Shown here one piece after another: positions 14,171-26,100 of a DNA stretch of 64,000 nt. The DNA comes from Turritopsis dohrnii. Its lineage: Eukaryota; Cnidaria; Hydrozoa; Anthoathecata; Oceaniidae. A program made the translations under genes and the position numbers. The stretch lies in assembly GCA_027922465.2 (NCBI GenBank), contig BQMF02000143.1, forward strand, positions 496,001 through 560,000, written 5' to 3'. Below the pieces are notes generated by a model. The model searched no databases. It was not told the DNA's origin and worked only from the letters and a program-made list of their open reading frames with translations. Position 1 is the first letter of the stretch; the number at the start of each line of letters is the position of its first letter.

Positions 14171-14450
14171 AAACTAGTAACCCGCGTAAAAGTTTTTTAC
14201 GGCTAATTATTTCGAAAACGATGTGTCAAATGCCGCGTTCCACCCGCGTGCGTACGCTCTGACAAAAAATCAAATCACACAACTGCGACTAGAAAGTGTA
14301 CCCATGTTGTAGAGCTTGAAAAACTGACCAAAAAAGTGTATGGGATCGTTTCGCTACTACCAACCGTTGCAGAGTTAATATCGATCAAAGATTTAGATGA
14401 CGTCATAGCCGCAGTACCAAAAGAATTTAGGCCCAAATATGCCGTTTCTA
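14171..14450 (+). repeat. Dispersed repeat family copy
   Basis: The copy starts AACTAGTAACCCGCGTAAAA and ends in the AAATTTAGGCCCAAAT-like block. It includes AGAGCTTGAAAAACTGACC, TGTATGGGATCGTTTCGCTA and CCAACCGTTGCAGAG, which recur in the copies at 22243 and 54373. The distal third is missing. Confidence 0.7.
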
Positions 14451-14833
14451 ACTAACTTCTTTGATGTCAAGGTTTGAAGAGTTATCTTTAATAACAATTA
14501 GGTGGAAGTCTTAATAGAAAAGATGGATTGAGATGATGATAGGTGGGATTATCTCAGCTAACTTCGGCCTATCGCCATTCTATTAGAAACACTAAAGGGA
14601 CATTATTGTGTTGTTGTTTTTTTCAAATGGATAGTTTTCTAAAAACTGTTTCAATAAAATACCCACCACTATTTTGTTATTTTTTAATTCCGCAACAATG
14701 CCAATATCTTGAGCGCTATCAATTGAAATTGACTATAAAAGTATACAGTGTATTAAAAAATGGATTTATGTCGTATTTTCTGATTGTTCACATTATTGGT
14801 TTGTCTTACAGGAAAAATAAGCTTATTTCGTTC

Positions 14834-15626
14834 CAACAACCTCGTACCCTGGGTTTCTTGCCTTTTCGATATGCGACGGACGGACGGCGGCGAAGATTAA
14901 AGTTGCAATCAGATTGGTCGAAGTTTAAGCAAAGGCCGTTTGCTTGCTTTAAGAACATTCCGTGAAATCGGAACTTTTATTTCTAACATGGTGGAAAGAT
15001 AGTGCAGATACAAGATATTTTAAAAGTGTTTTTAGGAATGAATGATTTATTTATTTCAAATCTAATCTAAGTTAGAAAATACAATAATAAAATAGAGGGG
15101 CAATGATTTGCCATTGTATGACATCTCCAACGCTCTGATCCTGACACTTCTTAACTTCTTTAAGGACTACCGATTTAGCTTAGTGTCATCATAAAGAAAA
15201 ATAATTATTTTTACACTTGCACCACGTGAACCGGTATTTTTCTCACTTGGCCCCCCAGCCGCTGGTATAAAGCTATATATCATTTAGCTACAAATTTCTC
15301 ACACGAATGAGTGTTTTTGAAAAAGTCGTTGATGATTATTTTTCCAACTTGTCTTATTTAATTAGTATCTTATGATGTTCTAATGAAATTTGAAGGTTTC
15401 TAAAAAAACTATTGACACGACTATCTCTCCATTGTGTAATACCGTAATTATTTGAAAGAGCGCCACAAATCTGATCTGAAAGAATCGGGTTGCTATACTT
15501 GCGCCGTCGTGAATTTCAAAATTTCCAGAAATATGGGAAATTTTAATCCGCGCAATGCCAGGGTCTTCTTCGCCCGCCGCCATCCGTATACATCGAAAAA
15601 GGCAAGAAACCCTGGGTACGAGGTTG
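14834..15626. mobile_element. 793-bp terminal-inverted-repeat element, 9-bp target duplication
   Basis: The left end carries CAACCTCGTACCC (preceded by an extra CAA) and GGGTTTCTTGCCTTTTCGAT. The right end is the inverse (AAGGCAAGAAACCC then GGGTACGAGGTTG). The outer inverted repeat extends for about 60 bp, including the GGACGGCGGCGAAGA region. Exact 9-bp copies of ATTTCGTTC flank it at 14825-14833 and 15627-15635. Long ends with a 9-bp duplication are typical of MuDR/MULE elements. There is no transposase inside, so it is non-autonomous. Confidence 0.75.
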
Positions 15627-17189
15627 ATTTCGTTCATGTGTTTCTGAAAAAGAAATTTTCAAAAGATCGAAATAGGCTTTTCCCGGATTTTGTTTAAACA
15701 CTGAATTATGACCGAGTTCCATGTCTATCGCATTCATACGATTCATCGTTTCACTGATTTTATTGCTTCATAACTTAAATGATAGCCACCAAATTTCCAT
15801 TCCAATGATTAAAAGCAATTTCAGTATCAAAAGCGAGGTTAGATACGATAACTCGGCCATAATGCTTTGTTTAAGTAGAATTCAGGCAAGGTTTGTTGGA
15901 CAGTTACATACCTCTTAAATGATCCTATTTTTGTATTAATCTTACCATAAATTCACGGATGATGGGTGTGATTATGACTTTGCGATTCTCGATCTTAATT
16001 CACATATTTCACAGTCAGGGATAATTAGGAATGAAAAGAAACCATTAATTTCTGAAGATCGATTAAACAAATTCCAGAAATTAGTTGACAACTTCATACA
16101 AACCATTTCAAACTGATAAATTTTTTAAATCTTTTTTGGCTAGTTCACACTCTTCTATGCCCTGGGGATCGAAGGGACTTTTTAAGGAATTTTTAGCGAC
16201 GTGCACTGGAAGAATGTTGAACAACTCGTTTGTGTAAAAGTAATTTTGAACTTTGTGCTTAGGACAAATAAGAAACCGACGCAAGTCCTAGATGAAAGTA
16301 AGAACCCATCCTTAAATAGTGAGAATTATGTCAACAATAAAATGAAGAAATTTTTCTTATGAGTTTTTGATATTCTCTCGGACTTACACTTACAACGGGC
16401 GAGGGACTTCTAACAATTTTCAACAAAGTTCATTGGATTAAACTTACCATGCTGCTTTTTTACGAATCCTCTTGAAAATGGTATCGAATAACGTTTAAAA
16501 TCACTTTTTAGACATACCCCCGGTAATGAGTCAGCGGTAGTGTATGTAATGTATGTTCTGCCAACAAAATAATTAAAAAAGACATTTTGAATTCCTACTT
16601 CATAATGTTGTCTTTTAACCAGGATACCTAAATTTAATAAACTGGGAAATTTCCGATCCCCGATATTCAATTTTATGTGTTGATTACGGTGAATTGAGTG
16701 GATAGATATTCCTGATTCATCTATATATTATTTTAAAGAAATCGAAATAATACTTTTACAATTTTTAGTTATTGTACGAAATGAGGAATCCTGGCAATTA
16801 ATTTATACTTCGAACTTTATCTGCTGTTTTTGTTTTGATCACGTGATATATTACTTATGTAATGAAATAATTGTTAGGGGGTCCATATTTTCATAAAGTT
16901 CTTTGGTTTTATATATTTTAAGCTAATTTTTTAAAAGGAATCGTGATGAACATTTTGAAAGTTAATAAAATATCAGATTCAATATCTTTTTTTATCCCAA
17001 CAAACTGTATTCGTATGTGATTCTAACATTTCTGTACATTGGCAATTCCCTTGGTTCATATCGAATCTTGGAACGGTCAAAATACTTTCCTCTTAACGTA
17101 TAAATTCTTCTGAGTAGTTGTTTTAAAAAAAACTTCTAATAGGAAAAAAAAATTAGCAGATGAATTTGTTTGTATAACGAATTGTCGAT

Positions 17190-20100
17190 ATGCTAAGGGT
17201 AAGAGTTTTATATTTTTAAAAATTCTTTCAACATTTTTTTATCGTTTTTTAAGAATTTTCTGAAGTATAAATGTAAACATGAATAATATTTTTTACATAT
17301 TTTTTAAAATTTTAAAAAATGTAAACATCAAAACAGAATTTTAGTTTGATTACTTAATTTTTTGAATTAATTAAAGTTTTTACATCATTGTATAATTTTT
17401 CTTGAGTTTATGAATTTTTATAGGACAATGATAAAATTATCGGTCGGCATGGTTGTAATATTTACTTCAAAGAATTTACCGTATCGTCAATATCAAAGTT
17501 CAAGACATATCGACTTGGATCATTTTATTTTGTGCGAAGATCACCAGAGTACCCAATTGCAATAGCAGAATTTCAACTTATTTGGCTGAATACTAAAGAT
17601 GGTAAAAAGTATGCGTCTGCAAAGTTGTATTTCAACCCTAAAGAAGCAGATCACGATGAAATCAGTGAATTCGGTGAATTCGGTGAGGTACGTTTTCTTA
17701 AATATTTTCTCGTTTTGTTTACGTTTTGTTTTTGTATAGCTACGTAAAATATCTACCTGAGATTTCTACATTTTCTTGTTTTATTAGTAAGTTAAATAAT
17801 TTTTTTAAAAAAGGGACGCGTCCCCACTCCCAATCCCCCAATAATTTTGTCGGTTTACAGTTTTTTACAGTTTTAGCCATTCTAGTCCAATAATAAAATT
17901 CGCAAATTTTCTTGGCCCTAATTAGTCAGTCCCTCCAAACGAAATTCTGCTCCGCGGTCCCTGCGTTCTTGATTTTCCTGCGTTCTTGATTTTTTTTTAA
18001 ATTTTACCACCGCTTGTTTGCAGTAATAACGAGTTTTTAGACTAAATCCCAAAATGATAAAATCATTTAAGTTTTTTCTTTTCTTTCTTTTTTAATGTTC
18101 GTTTACGTTGAAAAATAATTAATTGCGATGTCAGGCAGGCAGGTCTGCATCATGTGAATACTAGCCTTGTATTTGATTTTTATAGCTATCTAATATGGCG
18201 CATCTTTCTGTTTAGCAGCACTTTCGTTTTCCCAATGTTTGCTTTGTGTTTGTATTACCATTATTTTTTATTTAGCTCCTAAATTTTGATTTATACCGCT
18301 AGATAACTTTGAGTTGCAAATGACGTTTAATGTTTTTTATTATGGCGAATATTTGATTCTTATACGAACCATTTTATATTCATTTCACCAGAGCAGAGGT
18401 TGGTTGGTCTTATTTCCTCAGCCTTTTTCAGCCTCGTTTGCTCTCAGTTGTTAGAAGGTGACAAAGGTGACAAATATATATATTGGTGTACTTTGCAAAA
18501 AAGGTTTTTAAAAGGTTTTTCTAAAAAGTTCATGTTCAGGTTGTTCTGACAGGGCATTTTATTAAACCATAAAATTTTAATAACAAATCTTAAAGGATTG
18601 GTCCAGTGAAATTTTAATGCAGATATTTGAATTCTACATACAGAAATCAGCTGGAGAATAGTATTTTTCCTTTTTCAAATGTTTTGTTTCATGAGCAATT
18701 AACGGTTATGAATAAGATTTTTATTCCGACTTCAATTTTGAGAGTATGCGTGATGTCATTGGCGAGACAACTGTATTAAATTAGCATTGAAATTATATGT
18801 GAAAAGTTATTTCTTTCTCATTTTCAATTGGAACTTTACCAAAATAGTTAGAAATAATTAAACGAAAAGAATATTTGTATACTTATATTTTACTTATATA
18901 TAATGGTTTACTTTGCTGTTGTGAACTGCAAAAGTATAACAAGCCCTTCATTTTACAAATTTACTAACAATAAAGTATTGAAAAAGCTTGGTTAACAAAC
19001 CTTAAAAGGAAGAACTTACCAAAAGAAGAAAACATACGAGTGTGTCATTTACACATTACCGAAGATTGTTTTGAATGAGATTTTAATGTCATAACATCGA
19101 CAGTGAAAGAAATATTTTTTAAAAAATATTTACCCAATTAATATAATTTCATTAATATAAGAATCAAGGATGTTTGTGTGGTATAACTGGCAAAAGGTAA
19201 TGACGTCTTTACATGAATAATGAGTAAGCGAATAATAATGAAGAGGTCATGTTAATGCTCAACGAGATTTTTCTTACGTGTAACAAGAAATGATAAATCA
19301 ATAATAAGTAAACTAAAGTGAAAGTAAAACGAAGAAATGGAAAAATGAATCGTAAAACTTAATAATCTCAAAGAAAAAACTTTAAATATGTACCCTCAAA
19401 TTTTTTCAAAATTTATAGCAGATTCCTCAAAACTGTACGGATATAAGTTGTTAAAAACTTTGAAGAAATCTTCTATATTACTGTTGCAAAGTTCCGTATT
19501 TTCATCTGATGGTTCGTCTTCATTTTGAGACAATGGAACATTTTCCTTGTCATTTAATGCAGACATTTTCAAAAACATTGAAAAATATACATCATGTTTA
19601 CTGTATGTAAATGCTAATGTGACGCCAATGACACAAATTAAAGAGGTCCATAAGGTCCACAGTTAATAAGAACTTTGATGAAAAAAAAAGGAAATAAGGG
19701 TCCAAAATCTATAAAATCAATCTTTTCCTGCCAATCTAAATGTACTGAATCATTTTATGGCATTTTTGAAAAGACAAAATTTTCAACGGACCATTCCTTT
19801 AATGTTATGTGTTTGAACAAAATAACAATAAATATTGTGAAAGTAACATTTAAAAAAGAACAATGTTATATAACTATATAATGTTTCACAGTTTGTTATC
19901 AAAATCAGGAGTGTCACTTTAGTTCTCACAGCATTTGACCACAAAACTCTTTGAACAACTTGACAATAAAACAGTAGATGAGTTTTTAAATGACTCAAGA
20001 CACAAGTGTTTTTGCTGAATCATTACTGTATGCTTCAATGTTAAGTGTTACATTATATTTATTAAGTCTGCGAGAAAGCATTTTCGAGGTAGCTATATAG

Positions 20101-23100
20101 ATGTTCTATTAAAGTTCTCATGAGGCATTTTAGAGACAATAAGATAATGATTTCCTTTAATTTGAAATCTACAGTGTGTCCACCAGAAAGTGGGCACCTA
20201 ATTTTCAATAAGCATATCTATGTTTTTTGTGCTTGTTTTTAACAATTTTTATATTATAACAGAAAGAAAATTTTTTGACTCAAGTAGCATGGGAAAACTA
20301 AACTAAAATATTGTAATAAAGCTATGTTTATACAAGGAAAACTTACGCTTTTACAATCTTCAACATGATAGTTTACTTAATACTTTTAATACTTTTAACT
20401 ACATTCAATGTGTGATCCCTCTTGATGCAAAGCTCCACTCTGTTTCTCATTTCTGTGAACGAACACCTTATCATTGCTTGGTGTTGTCTTAGCACATTCC
20501 ATTTGTCAACTATTCTCCTCCTCAGTTCTCCTTACTGTCTGGTGGGGTAGCAAAAACGTTTTGCTTCAGGTTAACCCAAAGGAAAAAGTCCAATGGGGTC
20601 GAATCAGAAGAACGTGCTGGCTATTCTGTTGGGTGATGAAGTGCTACCACTTGATTTTGACGTCATTTTTTAAGCAAGCAACTAATTTCACGGGCTCCAT
20701 GAGCTGGAATCTAGGAACCACAAAACACCTTGAAAAACAAGACCCACATACTGTCTATACACATGTGCAATACCTAGTAAGGCTAGTAAGGCATATCTTA
20801 GTATATAACACTGCGGTTAAAAAAATGAGGTCCAATGATTTCTCCATAACCGCAAAGGCAACCCAAACATGAAGTTTTTCACATTACTCTTCTCAAATTT
20901 GAGATTGGGAGGAGGTTGACCTTTTGGGGCATAGCAACGTATTGTGTACTGTGCCATTCATATTAAAAACAGCTTCATATTAAAAACAGCTCCAATGACA
21001 ATATTCAGAATGAATCATACGTTGTGGGTTTGGTTTGAAAGCCACCAATAAAACCGTAATCTTCTTCCGAAGTAGGACAATGAAAGCCCAGTAGGATTAT
21101 TTCTACACGAAACACTTTTGTATTTGTTGACGTTCCTTTGAATCGTGCTTTTTGATTGTAAACTGTTGTCTAAAAACCTAAATAACAGTTCCATAACTTT
21201 TTGTCTCAATGAAAGTTCGCTGCTGCACTGTTAACGATTGAATTGTTAATGATTGAATGAATTTCATGAAAAAGTTTGTTTTCTTGCTCAAAGATTTTGG
21301 CAATGCGTTGGGAACATGAAATGTAAGTTTACACAATGAAGAAAAGTTTGTGCATTTTCAAAAACTTTCGTGACGAAATTAGCACAACACCACCAACACG
21401 GTTGTTTCAACGGAACAAAGAGTTAATTGCTCATTAAAAGTTTGTTTTATTGATTATTACAAAATTAACAACCGTATCGAAACAAATATTTAATATTCTT
21501 TAAAATAAAATTTTTTATAAATAAGAACTTATATTTTTGGAAAGCTCAAAAAGTCCTCTTTCCAACGGTATAAAATACACATTGTATTGTTGAAAATTTG
21601 AAATGTTATTTGTGTTTCAAACAAGGTGCCCACTTTCTGGTGGACACACTGTACATAATATTTTTTATATAAGTTTCTGTGATGTTTAGTTTAAACAGGG
21701 TGTTAACTTATAATTGACATTTGAAAATTGCCTGTTATATACATTGTTTACTACCAGAACGAAATGGACTTTAGTAAGGTTTTTATTTTCTCTATAGGAT
21801 GAAGTTATTGAAGCTGATAAACATGTTGTTATTGAATGCTTGAAAATTTCATCATGGGAATGCTCGTCATCCTTATGGTACGAACATTTTGGGAAAGTTG
21901 TGTATGATGGAATTCCAAAGGAGTATATACATGACATTTATGGATCTAAATGCTACAGTAATCCACATGAAGATGCGCAAAGTGTCAAAATATTAAGTTA
22001 TCCTCAGTATTGCAGGTACAAAACCTGTTTGCAGATGTTAAAGAATGGATACAAGCTTTCTTCTTTACAGTCCCTACTATCGATTGGTGGATTGGAGTTA
22101 AAGAACTTGAAAACCATTATTTTGTTTTCAAGGTGGCGTTTCAGTAAAAGAGATATTGCAAAATTTTCACTCACAAATGGGATTCAAGGTATAGATATTC
22201 TATTGGAGTTTGCTATTGACTTTGTTATTAACTTACTAGTAACCCAGGTAAAAATTTTACAGAGTTTAACTTCGAAAAGGATGTGTCGAATTCACCTTTC
22301 CCTGAGCGAACCTCATGACGAAAATTTCAATTTGTGAATTGAAAACAGAAAATGTACTGATGTTGTAGAGCTCGAAAAACTGATCAAAAAAATGTATGGG
22401 ATCATTTCGCTATGACCAACCGTTGCAGAGATATCGTTGATCAAAGATTTTCGTGACATCATAGCCGCAGTACCAAATAAAATTTAGGCCCAACTGTTTC
22501 GTCACCCCATCACCCGTATCGCGGACCCTTAAAGACGTCAGTTCTCCCTTTTGGTTTGCGTTCGATTGGGGATGTAATGCAATGGTTCCCCATGATCATA
22601 AAAAAACTGATGTCAAATGTCACCTGCTATTATACTCATTGTGAATGTGTCTTGCATGGTCCAACTACTGCAATATGACCATGATTTAAGAAGATTAAAA
22701 TTCCACAAAATCTATCACTCTGTAAAGTAAATGTGCTACACACAATCTCGGATTATTATAATAAAATTGTTGTTTTTTGTGAAACAATAAAATTCATTCA
22801 TTTATCATAATATGAAAATAATGTGAAGTGCGCTAATTTTTCCCCATTTTACTTTTGTGAATGACTCATTTGTAAAAATTCCTGTTGAAATTCTTTTTTG
22901 CTTTTCGGCTGGCCACTCAGATAGATGTTTTTGGTATTAAAGTAGCAGTTGATAAAATATAGCAGGTTTTTTTTACTTGCATTGCATCCCCAATTGAATG
23001 GGGGAATATTTTGAGAACTAATAAAGACCAATAACTGGGCGGGTTTTTTTGGGTCCACATTATTGCAATAAGATGATTAATAAATTTAGGTTTAAAAATA

Positions 23101-26100
23101 TTGAGGGTGAGGCTGTGGTGTCATTGAATTCTTTGATCAACAACATCTAGGTAACACATGTCATTGTCCATTGTAGGGCTTTAGTTAGGTCTCACAGATT
23201 ATAACGCCATTTTCCCAATCCAGCATATCACATTCAATTTCCCAATTATGTCTAAGACCCCAAGCTGAAAGGTAAGCTCATAAACTTCCCATACAGAGAA
23301 AAACCTTGTATGGCTAAAATTTATGGCTAACACCACCCTGCATAAACAAACAATTTCATACCTTTTTTTGATTAGTTTTTTGAGTTAACAAGCTATCGTT
23401 TTCCATTCACAATAAAGGTAATTTTTATATAAGGGCAGTGTACAATAGACAAGTGATTTGACATTTTTGAATTCTTTTAAACACTGTGTGTCATTTTATT
23501 CTTATAGCTCCAGTTTTCAAGGGGCGCCCAAGAAGGAAAAAAAACTCTGATCTGCAGGGTATACAGTGTAAAATATTGCCAAAGAAATACATCGAGAGAA
23601 GAATACCTAATAGCTCTCCTACTTATGGCAAACCAAAGGAGCTGCTAGACAAATCTCACAATATAAAAGATTCATTTTCGGAGGTGTATCCCACCTTATC
23701 ATCTGTCTCTCGAAAGGAAGAATCAAAAGTAACTTATGACAAGGTATGATAGTAGTTGATTTAATTTGCTTTGTTACAGTAGTTTTTTTCCGAAATAAAA
23801 ACGATTTTGACATTTTATATGGTTCTGTTGGAAATTTTGTAGGCTTTCATGTACCACTACTACTATCAATGTATAAATATCCCATAAGACGAAAGTAACA
23901 ATGCTTGGATCTTACATAGCATTACTGATGGTTACAACAGAGAGGTTTTGCTAATTTTAAAATCTTGTTGTTTTTATTTTTGTTCACTCTCAATAGCATC
24001 TCGAGTTTTAAATTTCATTTCAGTTTCATTTTGGACACTTAATTTTGACAAAATTTTGTTTACAAATTGAAGAAAAATTAACCTCCTGCACTCACCTGAT
24101 CTTTCGCACTTGTGCATAAGTAGTATAATTAGTATTTTTTTTAATTTTGAATAGAACAGTTTGACTCTTTCCTGTTTTTCTCCCAGTTAATAGTCTGTTT
24201 ATTTTATAAGCAGAGCTTTTCTATTGGCTTGTATGAAATTGTATTTCACAAGAATTGAGAAATTCACATTTGTATTGAATTGGAATTTAGTTGCTCATCC
24301 AGTATATGAGTTCAAAATTTCAGGAAAGTAACTTGATTTGATTTTCAAATAAGTATGGTAAAGCTATCTTTCCATTCATGGTTATCCATATTTACATAAA
24401 AAGTAATTGCTGACTGTTAAGCGTTCTATAGAACAAATCCATAAAATTTCCTTAAATCACCCTTGGACTATTACTTTATTACTATGGCAACTGAAAAGGT
24501 TGTTGTGTGTGAAGAGCCTGCAAAACTGTAGTAGGAATTTCCAAAAATATATCGAAACAATTTTTTCTTGGTATTTTGCTTGTTATTCAAGAAAAAGATG
24601 GATGTCACTTTATGAGTAGGAGTTCAGTTTCAGTTTCCCCTGTATCACTAAGTGAGATTAAGCATATCTAATATGCCTGCTAAACTTTTGAAACTTAAAT
24701 TGAAAAGTATCATACATGGCTGCTTTCCGTGCTTGTACCGGGTGATTCAAAAAAAAAAAAGTACCAGTGTTTCACAAGAAATATCTTTCAACCTGATAAT
24801 TATGAGAAGTGATAATTAGAAAAGTGATGATACACCAAAATATAGGTAAAAGATTCCTCTAATCAGAAATAAAAATATCTATTTTTCATCATTATTCAAT
24901 CGAAAGATACGTTTTGTGAAACACCGGTACTTTTTTTGACTCACCCGGTATATGGCATGGATTCTGAAGACTGGCATTTAGCCATTTCCTTACTAACATA
25001 CTTTTTTGCCAAGTCTTTCTTCGCTACTTTATTCAAAGTTTTCTGAGGCCAGGCATGAACTACTATTCTTCAATGTGACCAGCCATTGTGGTCGCCTATG
25101 TTGCGTACAAGTTATTTAACAGCAACATTCAATTCAATAATAAGTTAACACTAGAAATCCACTTTCCAACCACTCTAGCTGTAACACTATCTTCTAAACC
25201 ACCCCTATCTCTGATGATTCACCTCCGTAACATGCCTACTGCTACAGGTTCTTCTATTGTTACAAACGGTCCATATACACAGCACTTAAATGCCTGGTTT
25301 TCATCAAGTCACCTTTTTGACCCACTTTTTTTGCAGACAGTGGAAGACAGGTTTCCTTCTACTCTGCTGTTAACTACTGTACATCATTACTTCTGTCTTA
25401 TTAAGATTAACTCACAACCTCATAGACTCCATTGTACTTCTCCACCACTCAATCTTATCAATTAAACTTGCAAGTGATTCACTAAGACTAGATCAACTGA
25501 CACGATTTAGTGAAGGCTTCTAACACTCTGATGAATAACAGAGGGGAGATCACTGATCCCTAAAATGCCATTCTAACTTGTTCACTAAAACTCGAATTAA
25601 TTCTGATCTGGCTCTCTTTCTTTAGTACAAAGAAAAAGCTAAAGCGATGGATTTTAGTAGAAAAGTGACGTCATTTATGAAGCAGAGGGGCACACCCATC
25701 ATAAAGATTCCAAGTATTGGTTATAAAATAGGTATACAATAATTTTTTGGTCCTTTTGTTCTTTAAGTCAGTTAAGGTTGTTGATTGGAGGGTATCTGCA
25801 AAACGTAGGAGGGTAGATATTCAGTTTGGTTTTAAGACATCTTCATGGTCGTTGAATATGAAAACGTTGGCTGGGAAATAACATTTATAGCCAGAGTAGG
25901 TGGCACCGCACCTCAGTGGTATGGCTGAGAAAAGATAATGAAAATATTGATTAATTTATTAAGCTGGTGAGTTGGATTGGATAGAGTTTTTTAGGTAACA
26001 TCCATGTCCATTAACATTATTTTAGTGAATTTGCACCAACTGTTTGTATTGGTAACTGGGTACGGAGGTTATGAACAGGTAGGGAATCACTGTGAGACTT

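Larger units (their letters stand above)
12973..17189. other. CSTF2 3' UTR and CSTF2-ARID5 intergenic region
   Basis: This region is AT-rich and has no supportable gene. It contains the CSTF2 3' UTR, one copy of the dispersed repeat (14171-14450) and a MULE-like element (14834-15626). The short ORFs here show no family signature and no splice context. Confidence 0.6.
17688..21797 (+). other. ARID5B-like intron with two transposon remnants
   Basis: This 4.1-kb intron runs from a GTACGT donor to a TCTATAG acceptor. It contains a P-like/THAP element (18590-19802) and a mariner element (20172-21651). The remaining sequence is AT-rich and I see no further exon. Confidence 0.7.

Noticed and set aside
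24478..24491. Second X-box-like site ATTACTATGGCAAC
   Set aside because: It has two mismatches to the consensus and lies deep in an ARID5B-like intron, far from any start codon.
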